Source of the DNA: Methylobacterium aquaticum
Lineage (GTDB): Bacteria; Pseudomonadota; Alphaproteobacteria; Rhizobiales; Beijerinckiaceae
Length of the DNA: 34,402 bases
Assembly: GCF_001043915.1 (NCBI RefSeq)
Contig: NZ_LABX01000038.1
Location: forward strand, 1-34,402
Reading direction: 5' to 3'
Shown piece by piece: positions 11,413-20,287 of the stretch. Position 1 is the first letter of the stretch. The number at the start of each line of letters is the position of its first letter. The notes below the pieces were generated by a model. It was not told where the DNA came from, searched no databases, and saw nothing but the letters and a program-made list of their open reading frames with translations. Position numbers and translations under genes: made by a program.

Positions 11413-12627
11413 ATGAGATCACAACAGGGCGCTGACGCAGCGAGACCCCGGCGCGGCGGGTGGCTCCTGGCCCTCGCGATCCTGGCCAGCGCCGGCGGGG
11501 CTTATGCCTGGCGCAACCGCGAGCATCCGGCCGCGCCGAAGCCCGCCGCCCGCGCCCCGGCTCCCATCCCGGTGACCCTGGCCAGGGTCGAGCAGGGCCC
11601 GCTCGCGGTGGTCCTCGGCGGGCTCGGCACCGTGCAGGCCTACAACACCGTGCAGGTGCGCAGCCGGGTCGACGGCCAGATCGAGACGATCGCCTTCCGC
11701 GAGGGGCAGGTGGTGAAGAAGGGCGACCTCCTTGCCCAGATCGATCCGCGCCCCTATCAGGCCGCCCTCGAGCAGGCGAAGGCGAAGAAGGCCCAGGACG
11801 AGGCCAATGTGAAGAATGCCAGGGCCGACCTGGAGCGCTACACCAAGCTCGGCGACTACGCCTCGCGCCAGCAGACCGATACCCAGACCGCCACGGTGAA
11901 CCAGCTCACCGCCCAGATCGCCGGTGATCAGGCGGCGATCGACAACGCGACGACGCAGCTCTCCTACGCGACGATCAAGGCGCCGATCGACGGCGTGACC
12001 GGCTTCCGGCTGATCGACGTCGGCAACATCGTCAACGCGGCGCAACAGACCGCGATCGTCACCATCGCCCAGGTCGAGCCGATCGCCGTGGTCTATACCG
12101 CGCCGGAGGAGCAATTGGGCGAGGTGATGCGGGCGCTCGCCGCCGGCACGGTCCCGGTCGAAGCCTGGAGCACCGACGGCATGACGCGGTTGTCCGAGGG
12201 GCGCCTCGACCTCGTCAACAACCAGGTCGACACCGCCACCGGCACCGTGCGGCTGAAAGCCTCCTTCGCCAACGCGGATCACGCCCTCTGGCCGGGCCTG
12301 TCGGTCTCGACGAAGATGCGGACCGGCACGATCCCCGACGCCGTCACGGTGCCGGACGACGCGGTGCAGCACGGGCCGAAGGGCCTCTACGCCTTCGTGG
12401 TCGACGACCGGAGCCACGCCCACATGCAGCCGATCACGGTCGGCCGCTCCACCGACGGCCGCACCCAGGTGACCCAGGGCCTGTCGCCCGGCCAGACGGT
12501 CGTCTGGCGCGGCCAGTCGCGGGTGCAGGAGGGGGCGCTGGTCGCCGAGGCGAAGCCCGCGGGGTCCTCGCATTCCACCGCAGATGCGGCGGACAACGCC
12601 GCCCTGGCTTCGAGCGAGGCGCGCTGA
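11413..12627 (+). CDS. RND efflux membrane-fusion (periplasmic adaptor) protein, MdtA-like
   Basis: A 404-residue adaptor that links an inner-membrane RND pump to an outer-membrane channel. An N-terminal hydrophobic segment (about 16-33) has no lipobox cysteine, so it is probably an uncleaved anchor. Next come a beta-barrel strand, the first half of the lipoyl domain (VRSRVDGQIETIAFREGQ, about 70-90), a coiled-coil hairpin (about 112-175), the second lipoyl half (ATIKAPIDGVTGFR) and C-terminal barrel/membrane-proximal domains. This order is that of MdtA/AcrA. The ATG at 11413 is preferred (GGAAG ten bases upstream); an in-frame GTG lies nine bases earlier. The pump gene starts one base after this stop codon. 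Confidence 0.92.
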   Translation: MRSQQGADAARPRRGGWLLALAILASAGGAYAWRNREHPAAPKPAARAPAPIPVTLARVEQGPLAVVLGGLGTVQAYNTVQVRSRVDGQIETIAFREGQVVKKGDLLAQIDPRPYQAALEQAKAKKAQDEANVKNARADLERYTKLGDYASRQQTDTQTATVNQLTAQIAGDQAAIDNATTQLSYATIKAPIDGVTGFRLIDVGNIVNAAQQTAIVTIAQVEPIAVVYTAPEEQLGEVMRALAAGTVPVEAWSTDGMTRLSEGRLDLVNNQVDTATGTVRLKASFANADHALWPGLSVSTKMRTGTIPDAVTVPDDAVQHGPKGLYAFVVDDRSHAHMQPITVGRSTDGRTQVTQGLSPGQTVVWRGQSRVQEGALVAEAKPAGSSHSTADAADNAALASSEAR

Positions 12628-12628
12628 C

Positions 12629-15600
12629 ATGCAGTTCGGCACCGGGCAGGAGGATGCCGCGCGCGGCGGCATCTCCGGCTACTTCATCCGCTTTCCGATC
12701 GCGACCTCGCTGATCATGGCCGGGATCCTGTTCATCGGGATCGTGGCCTATCCGCTGCTCGGCGTCGCGCCCCTGCCGCAGGTCGATTTCCCGACGATAC
12801 AGGTCACCGCGCAGCTGCCCGGCGGCAGCCCGGAGACCATGGCCTCGTCGGTGGCCCAGCCGCTGGAGCGGCAATTCGCGCAGGTGCCCGGCGTCAGCCA
12901 GATGACCTCGACGAGTGCGTTGGGCATCGCGTCGATCACCGTGCAGTTCGACCTCACCCGCAACATCGATGCGGCGGCCAACGACATTCAGGCGGCGATC
13001 AACGCCGCCAGCGGCCAATTGCCGAAGACCCTGCCGAGCCCGCCGACCTACCGGAAGGTGAACCCGGCCGATTCGCCGATCCTGCTGCTCTCGGCCACCT
13101 CCGAGACCCTGCCGCTGACCGAGGTGGATGATGCCGCCGACGTGCAGCTGGCGCAGCGCATCAGCCAGGTCTCGGGCGTCGGCCAGGTGCTGATCGGCGG
13201 CCAGCAGAAGCCGGCGGTGCGGGTGCAGATCGACCCGGCGAAGCTCGTCGCCAAGGACCTGTCGCTGGAGGACGTCCGCAGCCAGCTCTCGATCACCACG
13301 GTCAACAGCCCGAAGGGCAGCTTCGACGGCGCGACCCGCAGCTACACGGTCTACGCCAACGACCAGCTCACCCGCGCCAAGGACTGGAACGACGTCATCA
13401 TCGCCTATCGCAACGGCGCGCCGTTGCGGGTGCGCGACATCGGTCAGGCTGTGGCGGGGCCGGAGGACACCAAGCAGGCGGCCTGGGCCAACGGCCAGCG
13501 CGGCGTGTTCCTGGTCATCTTCAAGCAGCCCGGCGCCAACGTCATCGACACGGTGGACCGGATCAAGGCCGAGTTGCCGCGCATCACCGCCTCGCTCCCG
13601 GCGGGCGTGACGGTGCAGACGCTGAGCGACCGCACCCAGACCATCCGCGCCTCGGTCGAGGACGTGCAGTTCACGCTCCTCATCACCATCGCGCTGGTCG
13701 TCGCGGTGATCTTCGTCTTCCTGCGCTCGCTCTGGGCCACCATCATCCCGAGCGTCACGGTGCCGCTGGCGCTGCTCGGCGCCTGCGCGCTGATGTGGAT
13801 GGCCGGCTACACCCTCGACAACCTGTCGCTGATGGCGCTCACCATCGCGGTCGGCTTCGTCGTCGACGACGCGATCGTGGTCTTGGAGAACATCGCCCGC
13901 TACGTCGAGGAGGGGATGAAGCCGATGCAGGCGGCGCTCAAGGGCGCCGGCGAGATCGGCTTCACCATCGTGTCGATCTCGGTCTCGCTGATCGCGGTGC
14001 TGATCCCGCTGCTGCTGATGGGCGGCCTCATCGGCCGGCTGTTTCGCGAATTCGCCGTCGTGCTGTCGATGACGATCGGCGTCTCGGCCTTCGTGTCGCT
14101 GTCGCTGACCCCGATGATGGCCTCGCGCTTCCTGAAGGAGCACAAGGCGGACGCGCACGGCCGGCTCTACCGCTGGAGCGAGCGCGTCTTCGATCGCATG
14201 CTGCGGGCCTACGAAGCCGCTCTCGACGTGGCGCTGCGCCACCACGTCGTGACCTTCCTGACCTTCCTCGGCACCCTGGCGCTCACCGGCACCCTCTTCG
14301 TCGTGATCCCGAAAGGCTTTTTCCCGCAGCAGGATACCGGCCTCATCGTCGGCATCACCGAGGGCGGGCAGGACATCTCGTTTTCCGCCATGGAAGACCG
14401 GCAGAAGGCGGTCGGCGCGGTGATCCAGGCCGATCCGGATGTGGCGAGCATCGCGATGTCGATCGGCGGCAGCGGTCAGGCGCTCAATTCCGGCCGGATG
14501 TTCATCACCCTCAAGCCCCGGGACGAGCGCGCGGCGAACGCCTTCCAGATCGTCGACCGCCTGCGGCCGAAGCTCGCGCAGCTCGAAGGCGTCAAGGTCT
14601 TCCTCCAGGCGTCGCAGGACGTGCGGACCGGCGGCCGCGCCTCGCGCACGCAGTTCGAGTACACGCTCCAGGACCCGAACCTCGACGAACTCAACACCTG
14701 GTCGCCGCGGCTCCTCGACAAGCTGAAGACCCTGCCGGAGCTGCGCGACGTCGCCACCGACCAGCAGACCGACGGAACGACCCTGACCCTGACGATCAAC
14801 CGCGACGCCGCCGCGCGCTACGGCATCACCCCGCAGGTGATCGACGACACGCTCTACGACGCGATCGGCCAGCGCCAGGTGGCGCAGTACTTCACCCAGC
14901 TCAACAGCTACCACGTCATCATGGAGATCCTGCCTGCGCTCCAGGGAAACCCGGATTCGTTGCGCACCATCTACGTGAAGTCGCCGACCACCGGGGGCCA
15001 AGTGCCGCTCGCCGCCTTCGCCACCTGGACCACCGTGCCGGTGCGCCCGCTCTCGATCAGCCACCAGGGCCAGTTCCCCGCGGTGACGATCAGCTTCAAC
15101 CTCGCCCCCAACATCGCGCTCGGGCAGGCGACGGCGGCGATCGACAAGGCGGCGAAGGATCTCGGCATTCCGGCGACGCTCGCGACCGGCTTCCAGGGCA
15201 CCGCCCAGGCGTTCCAGCAATCGCTCTCGACGGTGCCGCTCCTGATCGTCGCCGCCCTGGTGGTGGTCTACCTGATCCTCGGCATCCTCTACGAGAGCTA
15301 CATCCACCCGCTGACCATCCTCTCGACCCTGCCCTCGGCCGGTGTCGGCGCGCTCGCGATGCTGCTGTGGTTCGGCTACGATTTCAGCCTGATCGCGCTG
15401 ATCGGCATCATCCTGCTGATCGGGATCGTGAAGAAGAACGGCATCATGCTGGTCGACTTCGCCATCGTCGCCGAGCGTCAGGAGGGGATCGGCCCCGAGG
15501 AGGCGATCCGCAAGGCGGCCCTGCTCCGCTTCCGCCCGATCCTGATGACCACGATGGCGGCGTTGCTCGGCGGTATTCCGCTGATGTTCGGCACCGGCAC

Positions 15601-15814
15601 CGGCTCGGAGATCCGCCAGCCGCTGGGCTACGCCATGGTCGGCGGCCTCGCGGTGAGCCAGGTGCTGACGCTGTTCACCACGCCGGTGATCTACATCTAT
15701 CTCGACAGGCTCTCGACCTTCCTGTCCGGCCGCTCGCATGGGCCCGCCGCGAAGGAGGAGGCGCCCGAGGACGAGGAGGAGGCGCCGTCGCGGCTGCGGG
15801 ATGCGGCGGAGTAG
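12629..15814 (+). CDS. RND multidrug efflux pump, HAE1 family (MdtB/AcrB-like)
   Basis: A 1061-residue proton-driven inner-membrane transporter. It has the family layout of TM1, a large periplasmic porter/docking loop, TM2-6, TM7, a second large loop, and TM8-12. Proton-relay residues are in place: D413-D414 in VGFVVDDAIV (TM4) and K936 in VKKNGIM (TM10). The C-terminal tail is acidic. The start is the ATG one base after the adaptor stop (TGACATG), so the two genes are surely co-translated. An earlier ATG at 12584 lies inside the adaptor gene. The sequence resembles MdtB/MdtC-type pumps most, but only one pump gene is present. No TolC-like gene is nearby. Substrates cannot be told. Confidence 0.94.
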   Translation: MQFGTGQEDAARGGISGYFIRFPIATSLIMAGILFIGIVAYPLLGVAPLPQVDFPTIQVTAQLPGGSPETMASSVAQPLERQFAQVPGVSQMTSTSALGIASITVQFDLTRNIDAAANDIQAAINAASGQLPKTLPSPPTYRKVNPADSPILLLSATSETLPLTEVDDAADVQLAQRISQVSGVGQVLIGGQQKPAVRVQIDPAKLVAKDLSLEDVRSQLSITTVNSPKGSFDGATRSYTVYANDQLTRAKDWNDVIIAYRNGAPLRVRDIGQAVAGPEDTKQAAWANGQRGVFLVIFKQPGANVIDTVDRIKAELPRITASLPAGVTVQTLSDRTQTIRASVEDVQFTLLITIALVVAVIFVFLRSLWATIIPSVTVPLALLGACALMWMAGYTLDNLSLMALTIAVGFVVDDAIVVLENIARYVEEGMKPMQAALKGAGEIGFTIVSISVSLIAVLIPLLLMGGLIGRLFREFAVVLSMTIGVSAFVSLSLTPMMASRFLKEHKADAHGRLYRWSERVFDRMLRAYEAALDVALRHHVVTFLTFLGTLALTGTLFVVIPKGFFPQQDTGLIVGITEGGQDISFSAMEDRQKAVGAVIQADPDVASIAMSIGGSGQALNSGRMFITLKPRDERAANAFQIVDRLRPKLAQLEGVKVFLQASQDVRTGGRASRTQFEYTLQDPNLDELNTWSPRLLDKLKTLPELRDVATDQQTDGTTLTLTINRDAAARYGITPQVIDDTLYDAIGQRQVAQYFTQLNSYHVIMEILPALQGNPDSLRTIYVKSPTTGGQVPLAAFATWTTVPVRPLSISHQGQFPAVTISFNLAPNIALGQATAAIDKAAKDLGIPATLATGFQGTAQAFQQSLSTVPLLIVAALVVVYLILGILYESYIHPLTILSTLPSAGVGALAMLLWFGYDFSLIALIGIILLIGIVKKNGIMLVDFAIVAERQEGIGPEEAIRKAALLRFRPILMTTMAALLGGIPLMFGTGTGSEIRQPLGYAMVGGLAVSQVLTLFTTPVIYIYLDRLSTFLSGRSHGPAAKEEAPEDEEEAPSRLRDAAE

Positions 15815-15822
15815 AGCGGCCT

Positions 15823-15852
15823 CTCCCGCGTCCGTCGATCAGCGGGCGGGAG
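15823..15852 (+). terminator. Possible weak terminator after the RND pump gene
   Basis: CTCCCGC and GCGGGAG (7-bp stem, 16-base loop) begin nine bases after the pump stop codon. There is no T-tract. Support is limited to position and symmetry. Confidence 0.3.
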
Positions 15853-15951
15853 CGCATCGTGTTACGAACCAGACTCCGCTTCGTCGGGCAATGTGGCAAA
15901 ATCAGAGTTCAGGAGCGGCGCGCGATCGCAGCGCTGTCGGACGCCGCTCTA
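15851..15951. repeat. Dispersed repeat B, solitary copy
   Basis: It contains a CGAACC...CTTCGTCGG segment, then GCAATGTGGCAAAATCAGAG and a closing CGCTCTA. The block CAATG-GGCAAAATCA and the CGCTCTA end recur at 26203-26303. In that copy the CGAACC...CGTCGG part is in the opposite orientation, suggesting an invertible or stem-forming left half. No coding capacity. Confidence 0.6.
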
Positions 15952-16584
15952 ATGATAAGTAGCATAAGTATCGTAACCGATCATTTTCCACCGTCCATGC
16001 CTTTTTCTATAGATAAATACCAAAATTTCTCCATCACCAAAGCTTATACATTTTCCGTCTTCAGTTTTGATCCAATTTCTAGTTGAATTATCTCGAACGA
16101 TGAAGGCGGTTCGATAGTCGGTGTCGAATATAGGGTAACTGAATTCTCTCTTTGCCGTCCTGGTGGATGCGACGATTTTCCGCTCTCGGAATGTCCCGCC
16201 TCCTGATTGGGTCGACGTGCTCAGCGCGGCGTCCTTGCGTGCCGACCGCTCCGTCTCGCTGCATATCAAAGGGTCTTCGCCCGCCCCTTTCCCGATAATA
16301 TCGTTGGGGACCGTCATATGATGCGGAGGAGAAAGATCGCCACGGACCGGATAGTTTACGTAAGTCCGCACAGTCTCGGCGAAAACAGAATAAACAAGCC
16401 ATTTATCTGATATCGTGCAAGCTTTGTAATAATTTCTGTCCGTCGAGATGATGTAATCGAACAGAGAGATTGCTTCCCGATTGGATCTGTCCAAGTTTTC
16501 TTTCGACGATACCGGTCCACAACTGATTGCACCGAATGCAAGGGCCGTTACAATGAATTTGGCTCTGCGTGCACGCCCAAACAT
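15949..16584 (-). CDS. AT-rich orphan, putative lipoprotein of unknown function
   Basis: A 211-residue protein I do not recognise. It starts with a basic segment and a hydrophobic stretch (about 10-21) ending at C22 in AFGAISCG, a near-consensus lipobox, so it is probably a lipoprotein. The mature part is rich in Ser, Thr, Tyr, Asp and Arg and ends with a region resembling a small beta-fold (GDGEILVFIYRKRHGRWKMI). GGAGG (16591-16595) lies six bases before the chosen ATG. Two in-frame ATGs lie upstream, the nearer only three bases from the GGAGG. Codon and base use is clearly more AT-rich than in all neighbours, which suggests recent acquisition. Confidence 0.7.
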   Translation of the reverse strand: MFGRARRAKFIVTALAFGAISCGPVSSKENLDRSNREAISLFDYIISTDRNYYKACTISDKWLVYSVFAETVRTYVNYPVRGDLSPPHHMTVPNDIIGKGAGEDPLICSETERSARKDAALSTSTQSGGGTFRERKIVASTRTAKREFSYPIFDTDYRTAFIVRDNSTRNWIKTEDGKCISFGDGEILVFIYRKRHGRWKMIGYDTYATYH

Positions 16585-16826
16585 CATCCACCTCCAAAAC
16601 GCCTCCATGCCGCGATCCTGGCCGAATAGCCAAGGTCGTCACCTCCGTCGAGGGACGGCACCCGGCAGACGCGTGTCGTGCCGGCCGCGGGACGTTCGGC
16701 GTCTGTTCCCCTACCGCCGCCCCTCGTGCGGCCTCTCCGGTCCGCGTGCCCCTCTCTCGCACGGTTCGGGGAGATGCGCGCGACCTTTGCCGAACGGATC
16801 AAGCTGACACGCCTGACGCTGTCGGG

Positions 16827-17678
16827 TCACGCCGCCGCGATGAACTCTCGCACAACCGCGAAGGCCCGCTCCGCCTCGTCGCCGAACAGGTCGTGGCTGC
16901 TTTCCGCGAACCCCTCGAAGCGCACCCGGCCGGGCGGCAGGGCCGCGATGAGCGCCTCGCTGACGCCCGGCGGCACCAGCGGGTCGTGCGTGCCCGCCAT
17001 GACCAGGACAGGGCAGCGCAGGCGCCCGAGCACGGGGCGGAAATCCATCCGGCCCTGCTCGTTGCCGGGCCCGTTGAAGTGGAGCGCGGTGTCGTTGCGC
17101 ACCAGCACGCGCCGCAGCTTGGCGGGATCGGCGGGCTTGCGGCGGTAGAACGGCACGCAGGTGCGAAAATACTCCGCGCGCCTCTCGGTGGTCGGAGCCG
17201 TCCAGTAGCTCTCGGCGATCCGGGCGACCTCGGGCCCGCCCAGTTCTCCGAAGCGCGCAAAAATCCCCGGAAAATCGACCCTGGCGGCGGTGCTGGCGAG
17301 GACGAGCTTGCCCGGATGGTCCGGATACCGCGTCGCATAGGATTGGGCGACGTAGCCGCCGAAGGACATCCCGAGCACGATCGGCTGGACGATGCCCAAG
17401 GCATCGCACAGGCCCTTCACGTCGTCGCCCCATTGCGCCAGCGTCCAGCCGGCACGGTCGCCATCCTCGCTGCGGCCGTTGCCGCGATGGTCATAATAGA
17501 CCACCTGCGCCACGTCGCTCAGCTCGGAGAAGCGGGGCTTGAAGGCGCTATGGTCGAAGCCGGGGCCGCCATGCAGCAGCAGCAGGGTCGGCTTCTCCCG
17601 CATCGTGTCGCCCGCGGGAACGAGCCCGGCATTGTCGACGTCGACGAAGAGACGGACGCCGTTGACAGCGACGAACAT
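16827..17678 (-). CDS. Alpha/beta hydrolase, proline-iminopeptidase-like (S33)
   Basis: A 283-residue alpha/beta-hydrolase. HGGPG (36-40) forms the oxyanion-hole loop typical of prolyl aminopeptidases and related S33 hydrolases. DHRGNGRS follows at 63-70. The nucleophile is S105 in GMSFGG, the acid is D232 in GTHDPLVPP and the base is H262 in ESSHDLF. A helical cap lies between about 130 and 215. No signal peptide is seen, so it is likely cytoplasmic. The substrate cannot be told: it may be a peptidase or an ester/lactone hydrolase. It stands alone between accessory-type sequences, and its ribosome-binding site is weak. Confidence 0.87.
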   Translation of the reverse strand: MFVAVNGVRLFVDVDNAGLVPAGDTMREKPTLLLLHGGPGFDHSAFKPRFSELSDVAQVVYYDHRGNGRSEDGDRAGWTLAQWGDDVKGLCDALGIVQPIVLGMSFGGYVAQSYATRYPDHPGKLVLASTAARVDFPGIFARFGELGGPEVARIAESYWTAPTTERRAEYFRTCVPFYRRKPADPAKLRRVLVRNDTALHFNGPGNEQGRMDFRPVLGRLRCPVLVMAGTHDPLVPPGVSEALIAALPPGRVRFEGFAESSHDLFGDEAERAFAVVREFIAAA

Positions 17679-17748
17679 CGGGCGGCGACCTCGTCGGCGC
17701 GATGGCGAGGATGCGGCCCCCGAGCCGCTCCGGCCGGGGCGGCGTTCC

Positions 17749-18144
17749 TCAGGCCACCGCGGCCTGCTTCTGCAGGCTCAGCAGCATGTTGGCAATCTGG
17801 CGCACCTGTAGCTCGCTGTCCTGAAGCTCCTTCTTGCGAGCGCCGCCATACGCGAACTCGTCGTGGTCGATGCCCGGGACCAGCAGGCCGCTCTCCTCGA
17901 AGGAGCGCTCCAGACGGGCGAGAAGCTGCTCCCAGACGCCGAGGCGGGACCAGCGGATGAAGGTCTGGGCCGCCATCCACCACGGGCCGTAATGCGCCGG
18001 AACAGCGCGCCAGTTGGTATCGTGCCAGTGACGCCAGAGGATCGCGTCGACGGTTCGCTTGAGATCGTGAGGCTGCGTCTTGCCGCGGGGTCGGCAGCCT
18101 TCGAGCAATGGTGCGAGCACAGCCCACTGCGCCTCCGTCAACAT
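17749..18144 (-). CDS. Stand-alone transposase-type (DUF4096-like) domain protein
   Basis: A 131-residue protein whose first about 85 residues match the N-terminal helical domain of IS4/IS5-family transposases (LTEAQWAVLAPLL, TVDAILWRHWHDTNWRAVP, WSRLGVWEQL). The DDE catalytic domain is absent. Instead there is a different tail with a heptad-like helix at the end (KELQDSELQVRQIANMLLSL). AGGGGG lies six bases before the chosen ATG; longer starts exist up to 18207. No terminal inverted repeats were found around it. It is either a degraded insertion-sequence remnant or a domesticated DNA-binding domain. Confidence 0.6.
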   Translation of the reverse strand: MLTEAQWAVLAPLLEGCRPRGKTQPHDLKRTVDAILWRHWHDTNWRAVPAHYGPWWMAAQTFIRWSRLGVWEQLLARLERSFEESGLLVPGIDHDEFAYGGARKKELQDSELQVRQIANMLLSLQKQAAVA

Positions 18145-18284
18145 CAACAACCCCCTGCTCACGATTCCGCCTGGAATCATATTACCAAGGGTAATCTGCT
18201 TCTTCAATCGGGCTGCACACCGCCGGTTGAAGTTTGTTGATCCACCACAACACGGATCCGGTTCGAGATCGTTTATGCTCTAAC

Positions 18285-18467
18285 ATGCAGCCAAACGGAC
18301 TAATCCTAGGCTTACTTGATAGATTAGATATTTTGGTTTGTATGTATTTTTTTGGCTATGAAAATTTCTTCACAAGAGTAGATATAATCACGATTGAAAA
18401 TAAAAATGATGATGCATTCTCAGCGTCAGGTACAAAAGAGATAAAAATCTTACTTCAAGAGTTTTGA
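18285..18467 (+). pseudogene. AT-rich ORF fragment of unknown origin
   Basis: An open frame of 60 codons in a markedly AT-rich block (about 18180-18475). It starts MQPNGLILGLLDRLD and ends KEIKILLQEF. The frame can be opened 51 bases earlier at a TTG. No ribosome-binding site is evident and I do not recognise the product. Base use is foreign to the surroundings, so it is best taken as a leftover of imported DNA, though a real small gene cannot be excluded. Confidence 0.3.
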
Positions 18468-19079
18468 TCGATCGTGAGTGTTTCCAATCGGTGTGAATGT
18501 GGCGATCAAAGCTGACAGAAACGTCATTGACCTGTCATGAAATTGTCGCGACGATGCAGCCATCGGTGAGCGTGGAACGCCCGCCAGACAACCGGATCAT
18601 ACCGGCAGTCATCGATGGGGATCTCTGGGGCCGCACCCGCTTTGTCGCCAAGGTTAAGCTTCCGGCGCAAGGTTCCGGACGTCTGAGCTTGGCACCGACA
18701 TGTCGAGAGGGATCAACGGCCTCGTCGATCTCGGGCTTGCCCGAGATCGAATCGATGCGGATCTCGGGCTTGCCCGAGATCGAAGCAATCGTCGGCATCT
18801 TGGACCGTTGGCATCATGCGGCGGGACAGCCCGGATGGCCCGAGATCATGAGCGGGACCGAAGGAGACCGGGTTGCCGCATCGTCTCCCGCGCGACGTCG
18901 TCGCGTGCTGCAAACAGGACAAGGCCAGCGCGGACATGCCAGTTCGGCAGGGCAGCGTGCCAGCGCTTCCGGCTGCCAGATGGCCGGCTCGGATCCGGCG
19001 AGGCATAACCGATCCGAGAGCGCGCAAAGCGACCCGATGGGGTAGCCTGCCGGTCTGCCTGTCACGATGGGGAGAAGGA
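18468..19079. other. Non-coding stretch with tandem palindromes and repeat debris
   Basis: No credible gene is visible. It contains two tandem 22-base palindromes (18727-18781) and a fragment resembling the end of dispersed repeat A (about 18785-18812, CGTCGGCATCTTGGACCGTT). The rest shows nothing I can name. It lies immediately on the 3' side of the tRNA-Ala array. Confidence 0.45.
18727..18781. repeat. Two tandem perfect palindromes
   Basis: GATCTCGGGC-TT-GCCCGAGATC occurs at 18727-18748 and again at 18760-18781, a 33-base period. Each makes a perfect 10-bp stem. A further half-site (GCCCGAGATC) lies at about 18839-18848. Likely a small repeat expansion or a paired protein-binding site. 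Confidence 0.8.
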
Positions 19080-19155
<76 letters not shown>

Positions 19156-19255
19156 ATCCGTCACCCGCGGCGCTGGGAACGCCTGCGGGTCTCGTCATGT
19201 CGTGATCGCGTGTCGCGATCGAAGCACGCCTGTCTTGGCGGCATCAGGCCCGATG

Positions 19256-19331
<76 letters not shown>

Positions 19332-19441
19332 GTCCATCAGCCGCGGCGCTGGGAACGCCTGCGGGTCTCGTCACGTGGTGATCGCATGTCGCGATCGGAT
19401 CACACCAACCGACGCCTGATTCGGCAGCGTCTGATGCGATG

Positions 19442-19517
<76 letters not shown>

Positions 19518-19731
19518 ACGCTACAGGACGTATGGGATCCGTCCCGGAACCGATCGGTGCCCTCGGGGAGGGCGCCGCCGGTGAGCGGCGGTATATGAGG
19601 GTGTGGCGCCGGACACAAGCCCTCGGGGCGGGTCTTCGCGAAGTTTTCGTGACTGTCGCGAATTCCAAAACGGCGCCAGAAGGTTGGGGCGACCGCAGCC
19701 GGGGGCCGCCGTCGCCCGCCCTCGGGGAGGA

Positions 19732-20118
19732 TCAGGATTCCTCGTCGCTTTCGATGTCGCCGTCGATGAAGTCGGAGACGTCGTCGCCGCTCTCCTCGTC
19801 CTCCTCCAGGAAGGTATCGTCCTCGCCGCCGGCATCGCCCACATCGGCGTCGTCGTCGACCACGACGTCGGCGCCGTCCTCGGCGGCCTCGACCTCGTCG
19901 AGGGAGACCATCTCGGGGGTGCCGGCCTCCTCCTCGGTCTCTTCCTCCCGCGGGGCGCGGTTGGCGATCGCCGGGGCGGGGACGCGGGTGCTGGAGAGCG
20001 CGGCGACCTGATAGACCGTGCCGCATTTCGGGCACACGGCGGGGTCCCTGCTGAGGTCGTAGAACTTCGCGCCGCAGCTCATGCACTGGCGCTTCAAGCC
20101 GAGTTCCGGTCTGGCCAC
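19732..20118 (-). CDS. TIGR02300/FYDLN-type zinc-ribbon acidic protein
   Basis: A 128-residue small protein. The N-terminal domain (1-40) has two CxxC pairs (C12/C15 and C29/C32) and the diagnostic KFYDLSRDP segment, giving a zinc-ribbon-like fold. The rest is a highly acidic, low-complexity tail (many Asp/Glu), probably disordered. The family is widespread in alphaproteobacteria, commonly beside aroA, and has no established function. The start is a GTG with AGGAACG upstream. It is divergent from aroA across a 169-base gap that must hold both promoters. Confidence 0.9.
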   Translation of the reverse strand: MARPELGLKRQCMSCGAKFYDLSRDPAVCPKCGTVYQVAALSSTRVPAPAIANRAPREEETEEEAGTPEMVSLDEVEAAEDGADVVVDDDADVGDAGGEDDTFLEEDEESGDDVSDFIDGDIESDEES

Positions 20119-20287
20119 GGTAGTTTCGTTCCTGTCGATGTCGGTAAGAGTGGGTCCGGTTAGTCGCGCCTGCCAGCCCTGTCAAATACCTGGGGCGCCA
20201 GCGGATGACGCGGCGGTGCCCGCATGCTAACGACCCGGCCGTTTTCCCGCGTTTCTTCGCGGCTCTCCAGAATCAGGCCTGCTGCCC
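20119..20287. promoter_or_regulatory. Divergent promoter region of the FYDLN-type gene and aroA
   Basis: The gap separates two oppositely transcribed genes, both using GTG starts, so promoters for both must be here. No clear -35/-10 pair stands out in this GC-rich DNA. Confidence 0.4.

Noticed and set aside
12434..15739. A 1101-codon open frame on the - strand
   Set aside because: It is antisense to the RND pump gene. The product is rich in His, Arg, Asp and Gln with no domain, as expected of a shadow frame.
18713..18785. CRISPR-like array
   Set aside because: There are only two perfect palindromes with an 11-base gap, no spacers of normal length and no cas genes.
18497..19045. Possible + strand gene of 182 codons
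   Set aside because: It crosses the tandem palindromes and repeat debris, and the repeated SGLPEIES-like translation comes only from the palindromes.
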